Part shown: piece by piece, positions 1 to 6,809 of the stretch
How the letters are laid out: the number at the start of each line of letters is the position of its first letter
Numbering within the stretch: the first letter of the stretch is position 1
Source of the DNA: Chloroflexota bacterium
GTDB taxonomy: Bacteria > Chloroflexota > Anaerolineae > B4-G1 > DUEL01
Direction: 5' to 3'
Length of the DNA: 6,809 bases
Assembly: GCA_017743275.1 (NCBI GenBank)
Contig: JAGHZG010000084.1
Span: 1-6,809, forward strand
Notes under the pieces: model-generated
Databases searched by the model: none
The model's input: only the letters and a program-made list of their open reading frames with translations
Told to the model about the DNA's origin: nothing
Translations under genes and position numbers: made by a program

Positions 1-197
1 ATAAGAGACAGATCCAGTTTCCCCACCGGCGTGTCCCCCAGAAATTTCAACGTCAGGTGAATCCCCTCGGGCTTCACCCAGCGGATGCTCTCCGGCGGGG
101 CCTGCCGCTCCAGTTGCCGCTGGACCTGGGCCAGTTGGCGGAGAATCGGGTCGGGGAGGACAATGGCAATGAACGTGCGGAGGGTGTCCACGGTCAT
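1..197 (-). CDS. thpR: RNA 2',3'-cyclic phosphodiesterase (2'-5' RNA ligase family), 5' part only
   Basis: Only the first 65 codons are present; the gene runs off the left edge of the window (the family is usually about 180-190 residues). I translated it from the reverse complement: it begins MTVDTLRTFIAIVLPD and contains IRWVKPEGIHLTLKFLGD. The RxFIAIxLP opening and RWVxPEGIHLTLKFLGD are the N-terminal signature of the LigT/ThpR branch of the 2H phosphoesterase superfamily. H47 and T49 form the first of the two catalytic HxTx motifs; the second would lie outside the window. Family members hydrolyse RNA 2',3'-cyclic phosphates to 2'-phosphates and can join 2'-5' RNA ends in vitro; the cellular role is unsettled. 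ATG 195-197 has AGGAG (complement of 201-205) only 3 nt upstream, rather tight. A GTG two codons further in (189-191) would be better spaced, so the exact start is uncertain. It follows ahcY on the same strand after a 203-nt repeat-rich gap. Confidence 0.85.
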   Translation of the reverse strand, partial: MTVDTLRTFIAIVLPDPILRQLAQVQRQLERQAPPESIRWVKPEGIHLTLKFLGDTPVGKLDLSL

Positions 198-205
198 CTG
201 CTCCT

Positions 206-281
206 GTTGATGGATGATGCCAGCAGGGAATGGGTTTTGCGGCGGCCTTTGGCCGTCGCAAAACCCTGCCCTTCCATCAAC
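206..281 (-). repeat. Nested inverted repeat in the thpR leader
   Basis: Outer arms GTTGATGGA (206-214) and TCCATCAAC (273-281) are perfect 9-bp complements. Inside them GGGTTTTGCGGCGGCC (232-247) pairs with GGCCGTCGCAAAACCC (251-266), 15 of 16 positions matching, around a TTT loop. Read as minus-strand RNA, the outer stem ends immediately before the AGGAG Shine-Dalgarno sequence of thpR (201-205). It could be an ahcY terminator without a U-tract, a translational control hairpin for thpR, or an interspersed repeat; the sequence alone does not decide. Confidence 0.7.
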
Positions 282-282
282 G

Positions 283-394
283 GCAGGATAAATCCTGCTA
301 CGAGGCAGGATAAATCCTGCGCTACGATGCAGGATAAATCCTGCGCTACGATGCAGGATAAATCCTGCGCTACGCAGGGCAGGATAAATCCTGC
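283..394. repeat. Five short palindromes in tandem after ahcY
   Basis: The 16-bp palindrome GCAGGATAAATCCTGC (7-bp arms, AA centre) occurs identically at 283-298, 305-320, 329-344, 353-368 and 379-394. Start-to-start steps are 22, 24, 24 and 26 bp. Spacers are variants of GCTACGAT; the two 24-bp steps share an identical unit. On the coding strand each unit reads GTAGCGCAGG-ATTTAT-CCTGC. The last copy ends 6 nt before the ahcY stop codon, so the ahcY mRNA 3' end would carry five successive small hairpins. A plus-strand open frame over the array merely translates the repeat (MQDKSCAT units) and is not a gene. Confidence 0.9.
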
Positions 395-400
395 GCTACA

Positions 401-1990
<1,590 letters not shown>

Positions 1991-2017
1991 GTCAGGTGGC
2001 CAAGGCCGCTGATCACT

Positions 2018-2038
2018 GTCGTCCGTCGTCTGTCGTCC
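2018..2038. repeat. Heptamer tract, three units (GTCGTCY)
   Basis: GTCGTCC, GTCGTCT and GTCGTCC in tandem, ending 2 nt before the stop codon of the PfkB kinase gene, that is, in its 3' untranslated region. It has a different sequence but the same 7-bp period as the GTGAAAC tracts. Confidence 0.8.
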
Positions 2039-2040
2039 GG

Positions 2041-3006
2041 CTATTCGGCCAGCAAGCCGTCCAGGCTCCCCCCGTCGTCAAAATGGTCCCGAAAGCGGCG
2101 GACGAAGTCGGCGGGGGTGTAGAAGTGGCCCTGGCCGCCGGGGTTCTCCAGGGCGTAGGTGGCGGCCAGGCTCCCCATCCGCCCGGCCAGGTCCCAGGGG
2201 AGGCCCAGAGCCAGCCCCTTGATGAGGCCGGCCCGATAGGCGTCCCCCACGCCGGTGGGGTCCGCCAGATGGCGGGGCGGGACGGCGGGAATCTCGTAGA
2301 GGCGGCCATCGGCCCAGATGTGGGAGCCGTCGGCCCCGTAGGTCACCACGCAGGCGCGCGCGGGCGCCGCGTGAATCTCTTCGGTGCTCAGGCCGGTCTT
2401 CTGGCGGAGCATCTCAAACTCATAGCCGTTGACCACCAGCAGGTCACAGCCGAAAAGCCCTGCGCGCAACTCCTCCCCACTCAGGCGGATGATCTGCTGG
2501 CTGGGGTCGTAGAGGTAGGGGATGCCCAGTTCCTGGCACTCGGCCGCGTAACGGACCATCGCCTGGGGGTCGTTGGGGGAGATCACGACCAGGTCTACGG
2601 GGTGGAGGTTCAGGGTACGGAAGGAGAGTTCCCGCGCCCGCGCCATCGCGCCGGTGTAGAAACTGCAAATCTGGTTGCCGTCCAGGTCGGTATTGGCGAA
2701 GAAGGAGGCGGTGAAGAGGTCGGGCTCCTCACGGGTGAGGGAGGTATCCACCCCGTGGGCCTCCAGCCACTGCCGGTACTCGGAGAAGTCCTGCCCGACG
2801 GTGCCCATCAGGTAGGGGCGCTCACCCAGGAGGGCCAGGTTGTAGGCGATGTTGGCCGCACACCCGCCCCACTGACGGCGCATATCGTCCACCAGGAAAC
2901 TGAGGGAGATGCGGTGGAGTTGGTCGGGCAGGATGTGCTCCACGAAACGGCCCGGAAAGCGCATCAGGTAGTCGTAGGAGATGGAACCGGTGACGACGAT
3001 GTTCAT
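2041..3006 (-). CDS. PfkB-family sugar/nucleoside kinase, probable adenosine kinase
   Basis: Cytosolic ATP-dependent kinase of the ribokinase/PfkB fold, 321 residues, a usual length. The N-terminal strand has GSISYD (7-12). GGCAANIAYNLALLG (47-61) is the first PfkB signature region. NGYE (193-196) is the NxxE motif that helps position Mg-phosphate. DPTGVGDAYRAG (249-260) is the second signature: an anion hole at GVG and the catalytic base at D255. The form DxTGVGDAxRxG resembles bacterial adenosine kinases more than fructokinases, and ahcY lies next downstream, so phosphorylation of adenosine to AMP is the likely reaction, pulling SAH hydrolysis forward. That substrate is inferred; ribokinase or another nucleoside kinase is possible. 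ATG 3004-3006 has GGAG (complement of 3012-3015) 5 nt upstream. A 374-nt repeat-filled gap separates it from ahcY, so co-transcription is likely but not certain. Confidence 0.85.
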   Translation of the reverse strand: MNIVVTGSISYDYLMRFPGRFVEHILPDQLHRISLSFLVDDMRRQWGGCAANIAYNLALLGERPYLMGTVGQDFSEYRQWLEAHGVDTSLTREEPDLFTASFFANTDLDGNQICSFYTGAMARARELSFRTLNLHPVDLVVISPNDPQAMVRYAAECQELGIPYLYDPSQQIIRLSGEELRAGLFGCDLLVVNGYEFEMLRQKTGLSTEEIHAAPARACVVTYGADGSHIWADGRLYEIPAVPPRHLADPTGVGDAYRAGLIKGLALGLPWDLAGRMGSLAATYALENPGGQGHFYTPADFVRRFRDHFDDGGSLDGLLAE

Positions 3007-3015
3007 AGGGACTCC

Positions 3016-3071
3016 GTGAGGCGTGAAAAGTGAAGCGTGAAACGTGAAACGTGAAACGTGAAACGTGGAAA
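3016..3071. repeat. Heptamer tract, eight units (GTGAAAC)
   Basis: Eight 7-mers in a row: GTGAGGC, GTGAAAA, GTGAAGC, four perfect GTGAAAC, then GTGGAAA. The tract begins directly beyond the ribosome binding site of the PfkB kinase gene, so it forms that gene's leader. The perfect units are central and the edges degenerate, as expected of a slipping tandem repeat. Confidence 0.9.
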
Positions 3072-3115
3072 TGTAGCGCAGGCTGTCAGCCTGTATTGGC
3101 CGGACTGACCCTACA
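3072..3115. repeat. Palindrome-bearing element bounded by TGTAG/CTACA
   Basis: TGTAG (3072-3076) and CTACA (3111-3115) form short terminal inverted repeats. Inside, CAGGCTG-T-CAGCCTG (3079-3093) is a perfect 7-bp-arm hairpin. The opening TGTAGCGCAGG matches the coding-strand form of the five-copy array at 283-394, but the palindrome core is CTGTCAG instead of ATTTAT. It lies between two heptamer tracts in the 147-nt gap between the kinase gene and the broken small ORF. Confidence 0.65.
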
Positions 3116-3131
3116 AAGTGGGCAATTACCC

Positions 3132-3152
3132 GTGAAACGTGAAACGTGAAGG
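3132..3152. repeat. Heptamer tract, three units (GTGAAAC)
   Basis: GTGAAAC, GTGAAAC, GTGAAGG, ending 1 nt before the stop codon of the small frameshifted gene. It is the same unit and orientation as the tract at 3016-3071, so the two tracts bracket the palindromic element at 3072-3115. Confidence 0.8.
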
Positions 3153-3153
3153 C

Positions 3154-3365
3154 TCAGAGTGGCCAGACGATGATGTCGGACCGGCCGCCCCAGTCGCGGG
3201 CCAGACGTTGCAGTTCCACCAGGATGCGGATTTTCTCCTCAAAGGGGAGTTGGGCCCGCTCTGTTCGGGCTCGCTCCACCTCCTGGAACCACTCCTCCCG
3301 GGTGAAGACCGGGTGAAGACCCGGTCGCCGAGGAGGATTTTGGGATTCTCTCCACCTGTGCTCAT
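3154..3365 (-). pseudogene. Small hypothetical protein, frameshifted by an 11-bp tandem duplication
   Basis: The reading frame from ATG 3363-3365 begins MSTGGENPKILLGDRVFTR and then meets an exact 11-bp duplication (GGGTGAAGACC on the plus strand at 3300-3310 and 3311-3321). Removing one copy restores a continuous 66-residue protein: the opening joins directly to VFTREEWFQEVERARTERA, followed by LPFEEKIRILVELQRLARDW and an end at DIIVWPL. As it stands, the ATG frame runs into unrelated sequence. An alternative frame, entered from a TTG at 3394-3396 with no ribosome binding site, reads the genuine C-terminal part behind an artificial N-terminus. The ATG overlaps the endonuclease stop by one base (TAATG), typical of translational coupling; there is no Shine-Dalgarno of its own. 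I do not recognise the family; it is charged and mostly helical in appearance. Its place after the endonuclease suggests an accessory R-M or unrelated operon protein. Confidence 0.75.
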
Positions 3366-4219
3366 TATATGGCAAGGTCAAACGGAAGGTCCGCAATATC
3401 CCGCAGCCGGCGGCCCTCTATCAGCATGTCCAGCATTTCTTTCTGGCTTTCGTTGCCGGATTCATCTACCGCTCGAATCAGTTCGGGAAGGGCAAAGTGG
3501 TAAACACAGTCCAGGTCCCCAGTTCCCAGAGCCAGGGATGCAATTCGGGTTGGGAGAGGTTCCGCTGTTACCGCCACAATATGCGGCGTATTCCCTTTGC
3601 GGTTACGGATCAAATTCAACGCTTCCGTACGAGTGTTCTGAGCCCGGTCACTCCGTATCGTCCATTTGCAGGAAATACTGGCGTGGAGGAGCAGGGTTTC
3701 CTGTATCCGGTTCCGGCGGCGCAAAGGAGTGTACCGGGCGATGCTCTCATTGTCCAGTAAATCCCCTACGGCGTTGATCTCTGAATCCTCCAGAGGGTAT
3801 CGCCCGATCACGATGTCGGGCTTTATAATATAGTCAGAACCCAGAATAGCCGCCAGTTCGGGATGTTGCCGAACGGCGCGGCTTAAAAAGTTCAGGTGCT
3901 CATACTGCTCAAATTGGTCAATCGTGCGTGAAGTCTCAGCGACAAAGAATCCCCACCGACCGGGGCGAATGTGAGCCATCAGCCCAAGGGCCTTCTGCAA
4001 GAAGGCGGCGGTGGCCTTTTCAAAGAGTGTTCCCACAGTTTGCTCAGAGGGCGGTGCGGAACATAGAGGATATGGCAAAAATTGGATAATCCGTTGGGCA
4101 ATATCCTGACTGGTCGCGCTGGCGCGGTCAGCGTTATTGGGAATGCCATTCCGGAGGCTCAAAATGGTCTGGCAGATTTGTTGATGGTATTCCGCCCGCA
4201 AGGTACTGATCTGGCTCAT
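3365..4219 (-). CDS. NgoMIV-like type II restriction endonuclease
   Basis: Predicted homotetrameric, Mg-dependent endonuclease of the NgoMIV/Cfr10I branch of the PD-(D/E)xK fold, 284 residues (NgoMIV is about the same). Visible active-site elements are KPD (133-135), SCK (183-185) and E199. The K-to-E distance of 14 equals K187 to E201 in NgoMIV, and D135 corresponds to D140. RSDR (189-192) follows the lysine at the same offsets as NgoMIV R191, D193 and R194, which read the CCGG bases, so a target containing CCGG, perhaps GCCGGC, is predicted. Further family-like text is RNRKGNTPHIVAVTAEP (205-221). ATG 4217-4219 overlaps the methylase stop (ATGA) and has GGAGG 4 nt upstream. Sampled GC is about 50-57%, below mtnA, which suggests acquisition by transfer. 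No catalytic residue appears lost. The family call is confident; exact specificity is inference. Confidence 0.88.
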   Translation of the reverse strand: MSQISTLRAEYHQQICQTILSLRNGIPNNADRASATSQDIAQRIIQFLPYPLCSAPPSEQTVGTLFEKATAAFLQKALGLMAHIRPGRWGFFVAETSRTIDQFEQYEHLNFLSRAVRQHPELAAILGSDYIIKPDIVIGRYPLEDSEINAVGDLLDNESIARYTPLRRRNRIQETLLLHASISCKWTIRSDRAQNTRTEALNLIRNRKGNTPHIVAVTAEPLPTRIASLALGTGDLDCVYHFALPELIRAVDESGNESQKEMLDMLIEGRRLRDIADLPFDLAI

Positions 4220-5562
4220 CGTTCCTCCGGCTTTACCAATCCAATCACGTATTCATTGTGCATCCGCAGTTCAATGGACGAGCGGGATTGGGAATGGGCC
4301 GATACTGGCATCATTCGCCGGTCCCGATCTAACCGCCGTTCTCCGATCCCAACCAGGTCAAACCCTTCGCTTTCCGCGATCTCGGCCAGGCACAGATGGG
4401 TCTCCACAGGGACCCCCCGCATCATAGAGGGCCCCACAACGATAACGGCAGCGGCCCCGGGACGGAGCACCCGGTACATCTCCTGGATCGCCCGGCGCAT
4501 ATCCGTGAAGTATCTCTGCAACACCCGGGCCCGCCGGGGGTCATATTCCGCTATAGCCTGAACGGTCTCCCAGGTACGAGATGGCAAAATGGCCTCATCC
4601 TCCTGAGTCCGCTCCGCGCCGATATACCGGGAACGCCACTGCCCCAGTTCGTCTATCGGCCTGCCCATCCAGACCAGGGAGAATTTGTGAGCCCGCATAT
4701 AGTCAATCGCGTTCGCGTAGGGAGGAGAAGTGACGATAAGATGAACGGATTGGTCTCCCAGCGGAAGGGATCGGGCATCTCCATGCAGGATCAGAGCGTC
4801 TCCGGGGCTGATCCGTTCTGCCAGCAAAGGCTGGCGATACCGCTGGATGCGTTCCCGGAACAAATCCAGGGCGCTGGCCGGCCGCTTCTCCGGGTCCCGA
4901 TGCGGACGGCTATGGGCCAGATCACGCGCCAGGGATACCCCTCCGGATTTGGTCACAATCGTGGAGGAGAACGCCAGGAGCATCAGTCGGCGGAGACCCG
5001 GGTGGGGCTCCTCCCGAATAGCTGCCATCAGCGCCGCCAGTTCCTCCTGGGTGGAGGGCAGGAACCAGTAGTCCAGAAAATCCCGCGTCGCATCGTTCAA
5101 ACGGGAGCGGAACTCCCGGAGTTTTCCCGACCGGTCGGCCTGGAGCCACTGGTGGGCCCGGATGAGCGTTCTTCGGGCCGCGCGGGACAAGTCTTCCCAG
5201 AGCACCCCCGTTGTTTTTGCCCGCCCAATCTGAACCGCAAGAGGGTCCAGGTCTACGCCAACCCCCCGGCGCCCCAGCAGGGCCGCCTCTACAACCGTGG
5301 TACCGGAACCCGCCATTGGGTCCAGGACAGTGTCTCCCACTTCAGTGAGGTTCTGAATAAAGAGACGGGGCAGTTGGGGAGGAAATTTGGCCGCGAAGGA
5401 GTGAAAGCGGTGAGAAGCGTATCCGGTCTCTGCCCCCCGAAAGTCCAGGTCGCCCGCCAGCAAGGCAGACAGCCGTTCCCGAATTCCCCCTGGACGAAGG
5501 GTTTCTACTTCGGGAACGGTCTCAATGTCCTGGAAGGGAAACAGAGATAGTTGATAGCGCAC
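4216..5562 (-). CDS. Type II DNA methyltransferase, probably N4-cytosine specific
   Basis: SAM-dependent exocyclic-amino DNA methyltransferase of 448 residues, presumably protecting the sites cut by the adjacent endonuclease. Order of elements: SHRFHSFAAKFPPQ (50-63, motif X-like region); DPMAGSGTT (81-89, motif I, SAM binding) with GVDLDP (102-107, motif II); a long helical, arginine-rich stretch (about 120-250) that may hold the target recognition domain; GDARSLPLGD (261-270) leading into TSPPY (278-282, catalytic motif IV); and VLRPGAAAVIVVG (365-377). With motif I before IV and the insert between them it resembles an alpha-type arrangement. TSPPY is more typical of N4-cytosine than N6-adenine enzymes; no C5-cytosine PC motif is seen. 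The start is GTG 5560-5562, with AGGAG located in the last codons of mtnA. Only 2 nt separate it from the mtnA stop, and it overlaps the endonuclease start by 3 nt, so translation of all three is probably coupled. Confidence 0.9.
   Translation of the reverse strand: MRYQLSLFPFQDIETVPEVETLRPGGIRERLSALLAGDLDFRGAETGYASHRFHSFAAKFPPQLPRLFIQNLTEVGDTVLDPMAGSGTTVVEAALLGRRGVGVDLDPLAVQIGRAKTTGVLWEDLSRAARRTLIRAHQWLQADRSGKLREFRSRLNDATRDFLDYWFLPSTQEELAALMAAIREEPHPGLRRLMLLAFSSTIVTKSGGVSLARDLAHSRPHRDPEKRPASALDLFRERIQRYRQPLLAERISPGDALILHGDARSLPLGDQSVHLIVTSPPYANAIDYMRAHKFSLVWMGRPIDELGQWRSRYIGAERTQEDEAILPSRTWETVQAIAEYDPRRARVLQRYFTDMRRAIQEMYRVLRPGAAAVIVVGPSMMRGVPVETHLCLAEIAESEGFDLVGIGERRLDRDRRMMPVSAHSQSRSSIELRMHNEYVIGLVKPEER
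4224..4228 (-). promoter_or_regulatory. ribosome binding site of the endonuclease gene
   Basis: CCTCC on the plus strand gives GGAGG on the coding strand, 4 nt before ATG 4217-4219 and inside the methylase's last codons. It fixes the start and shows that the endonuclease is translated from the methylase mRNA. Confidence 0.8.
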
Positions 5563-5564
5563 GG

Positions 5565-6599
5565 TTACGCTCCTACAATCCTCTGCAAACTCAGCCCGAA
5601 CGGCGGATAGGCGATGCCCTTCTCGGTGATGATGCCCGTGACGTAGCGGTGGGGCGTGACGTCAAAGGCGGGGTTGGCCACCCGCACCCCTGCCGGCGCG
5701 ATGGGCATCCCCCGGAAGAGCAGGTCGGTCACCTCCCCGGCGGGCCGCTCCTCTATCGGGATATCGTCCCCCGTCGGGGTAGAGAGGTCAATGGTGGAGG
5801 TGGGGACGCAGGGGTAGAAGGGGACGCCGTTCTCCTTCGCCACCACCGCCAGTTTGTAGGTGCCGATTTTGTTGGCGACGTCGCCGTTGGCGGCCACCCG
5901 GTCGGCGCCCACCAGCACCAGGTCCACCTGCCCGGTGCGCAGGAAGTGGCCGGCGGCGTTGTCGGCGATGAGGGTGAAGGGGATGCCCAACTGCTGCAGT
6001 TCCCACGCGGTCAGGCGGGCTCCCTGCAGAAGGGGACGGGTCTCGTCCACCAGGACGTGGACCCGCTTGCCCTGTTCATGCGCGGTGCGGATGACGCCCA
6101 GGGCGGTGCCGTAGTCCACCGTCGCCAGCGCGCCGGTGTTGCAGTGGTGGAGAATGGTCGCACCATCGGGGACGATGGCCGCGCCGATCTCCCCCAGCCG
6201 CCGGTTGACCTCCACATCCTCATCGGCGATGGCCTGAGCCTCCGCCAGCACCCGATCCCGGAGGGCCTGGGGGTCGGACTCCGCCGCGCACCGCCCCAGG
6301 ACCCGCTCCAGCGCCCACGCCAGGTTGACGGCGGTGGGGCGGGCGGCCCGCAGGACGGCGGCGGCCTCCTCCAGGTCGCGCCAGGGGTGGGCCCGGTCGG
6401 CGGCGCGGCTGCGGCGGGCCGCCAGCGCCAGGCCGAAGGCGGCAGCCGCGCCGATGGCCGGCGCGCCCCGGACCGCCATCTCCCGAATGGCCCGCGCGAC
6501 CTCCTCCGGCGTCTCCAGTTCCAGGACGCGGAACTCCGCTGGGAGAACCCGCTGGTCAATCAGACAGACTTTTCCTTCTTTCCACTCTACCGTCCGCAT
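5565..6599 (-). CDS. mtnA: S-methyl-5-thioribose-1-phosphate isomerase
   Basis: Converts 5-methylthioribose-1-phosphate to 5-methylthioribulose-1-phosphate, an early step in salvage of methylthioadenosine in the cytosol. The 344-residue protein is the family's normal length and complete. Motifs: [13 protein letters not shown] (44-56); [10 protein letters not shown] (151-160) with catalytic C153; VDETRP (184-189); [18 protein letters not shown] (231-248) with catalytic D240; VPTSTID (265-271); and the family C-terminus [20 protein letters not shown] (309-328). The start [16 protein letters not shown] matches the usual MtnA opening. GGAG lies only 2 nt before ATG 6597-6599, unusually close. Its GC content is high (62-87% in sampled lines). 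It is the most upstream gene here and runs directly into the methylase gene. The phosphorylase or kinase that makes its substrate is not in the window. Paralogous ribose-1,5-bisphosphate isomerases and eIF2B-like proteins are less likely, given the HHCNTG and [10 protein letters not shown] motifs. Confidence 0.96.
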   Translation of the reverse strand: MRTVEWKEGKVCLIDQRVLPAEFRVLELETPEEVARAIREMAVRGAPAIGAAAAFGLALAARRSRAADRAHPWRDLEEAAAVLRAARPTAVNLAWALERVLGRCAAESDPQALRDRVLAEAQAIADEDVEVNRRLGEIGAAIVPDGATILHHCNTGALATVDYGTALGVIRTAHEQGKRVHVLVDETRPLLQGARLTAWELQQLGIPFTLIADNAAGHFLRTGQVDLVLVGADRVAANGDVANKIGTYKLAVVAKENGVPFYPCVPTSTIDLSTPTGDDIPIEERPAGEVTDLLFRGMPIAPAGVRVANPAFDVTPHRYVTGIITEKGIAYPPFGLSLQRIVGA

Positions 6600-6632
6600 T
6601 TCTCCACCCGTAACTGTTCACACTCCTCCCCC

Positions 6633-6647
6633 AGCGGCTTCGCCGCT
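6633..6647. repeat. Perfect hairpin in the mtnA leader
   Basis: AGCGGC (6633-6638), TTC loop, GCCGCT (6642-6647): a 6-bp perfect GC stem 34 nt upstream of the mtnA start codon, set in a purine-rich coding-strand context (GGGGGAGGAG follows it). There is no U-tract on either side, so it is not a standard terminator. Confidence 0.7.
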
Positions 6648-6721
6648 ACCCCCTCCCTCAACTTTGGCTTTTTGCCCGTGGTCTCTCTGCATGAGTCCCT
6701 GGCTGCTTCCGCAGTCCTAAT

Positions 6722-6780
6722 AAAGAAGATTATTTTTCATTACGGCGGCTTCGTCGCCGCAACGAAAAATATTTTCTTTT
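6722..6780. repeat. Long AT-rich near-palindrome with a GC-rich tip
   Basis: A 20-bp left arm (6722-6741) and right arm (6761-6780) match at 15 of 20 positions as inverted repeats, including eight consecutive pairs (TATTTTTC with GAAAAATA). The centre (6742-6760) is itself palindromic, GCGGC-TTCGTC-GCCGC. The AT-rich arms stand out from the surrounding GC-rich DNA. It may be a bidirectional terminator-like structure from the upstream gene, a regulatory hairpin, or a copy of an interspersed palindromic repeat. The rest of 6600-6809 shows no gene and no promoter I would commit to. Confidence 0.65.
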
Positions 6781-6790
6781 TGTTCTTTTG

Positions 6791-6804
6791 GCCTCGCCGG
6801 AGGC
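6791..6804. repeat. Short hairpin at the right edge
   Basis: GCCTC (6791-6795), GCCG loop, GAGGC (6800-6804): a perfect 5-bp stem. On the plus strand it follows a T-rich run; on the minus strand it precedes an A-rich run, so it does not form a standard minus-strand terminator. The window ends 5 nt beyond it. Confidence 0.5.
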
Positions 6805-6809
6805 GGGTT

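Noticed and set aside
283..394. CRISPR array
   Set aside because: Units are 16-bp palindromes with near-identical 6-10-nt spacers, not unique spacers of about 30 nt, and no cas gene is present.
3126..3365. 79-residue frame from ATG 3363-3365 taken as an intact protein
   Set aside because: After residue 19 it reads a shifted frame of low-complexity S/R/P text and even runs into heptamer repeats (SRFTFHG); the real C-terminus is in another frame.
4396..5550. Long plus-strand open frame antisense to the methylase gene
   Set aside because: No family resemblance; the minus-strand frame carries AGSGTT and TSPPY.
6717..6809. Minus-strand open frame entering from the right edge (ends KNNLLY, stop near 6717)
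   Set aside because: About 30 codons running through palindromic AT-rich DNA with no recognisable protein character; more likely non-coding leader than the end of a gene.

Overview
The window reads as chromosomal DNA from a GC-rich bacterium. My best guess is a (possibly thermophilic) Chloroflexota/Anaerolineae-type organism, from the short archaeal/Thermotoga-style AhcY and from gaps packed with heptamer tracts, 'CCGTGTTCATCCGTG' repeats and 'GTAGCGCAGG...CCTGC' palindromes. This is an inference from style; no rRNA or tRNA is present to test it.

Every gene I support lies on the minus strand, so transcription runs from high to low coordinates. In that order they are: mtnA (S-methyl-5-thioribose-1-phosphate isomerase, 5565-6599); a DNA methyltransferase with TSPPY and AGSGTT motifs (4216-5562); an NgoMIV-like type II restriction endonuclease (3365-4219); a small ORF broken by an 11-bp tandem duplication (3154-3365); a PfkB-family kinase, probably adenosine kinase (2041-3006); ahcY, adenosylhomocysteinase (401-1666); and the 5' end of thpR, an RNA 2',3'-cyclic phosphodiesterase (1-197, cut by the window edge). 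mtnA, the methylase, the endonuclease and the small ORF are packed with overlaps or a 2-nt gap and look like one operon. The PfkB, ahcY and thpR genes are each separated by repeat-filled gaps.

The cassette has a metabolic logic. AhcY hydrolyses S-adenosylhomocysteine, the by-product of SAM-dependent methylation, to homocysteine and adenosine. The PfkB kinase would remove adenosine and pull that reaction forward. MtnA acts in salvage of methylthioadenosine, the other SAM by-product. A complete restriction-modification system, itself a SAM user, sits between these genes and is directly continuous with mtnA. The endonuclease keeps the catalytic spacing and the RSDR recognition motif of NgoMIV, so a CCGG-containing target (perhaps GCCGGC) is predicted. 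Its partner methylase carries an amino-methyltransferase signature (probably N4-cytosine).

The non-coding parts are unusually structured: five 16-bp palindromes directly after the ahcY stop, a nested inverted repeat abutting the thpR ribosome binding site, a tandem array of about 82-bp period with cruciform potential upstream of ahcY, three tracts of GTGAAAC-type 7-mers plus one of GTCGTCY, and a hairpin-rich, partly AT-rich leader upstream of mtnA.
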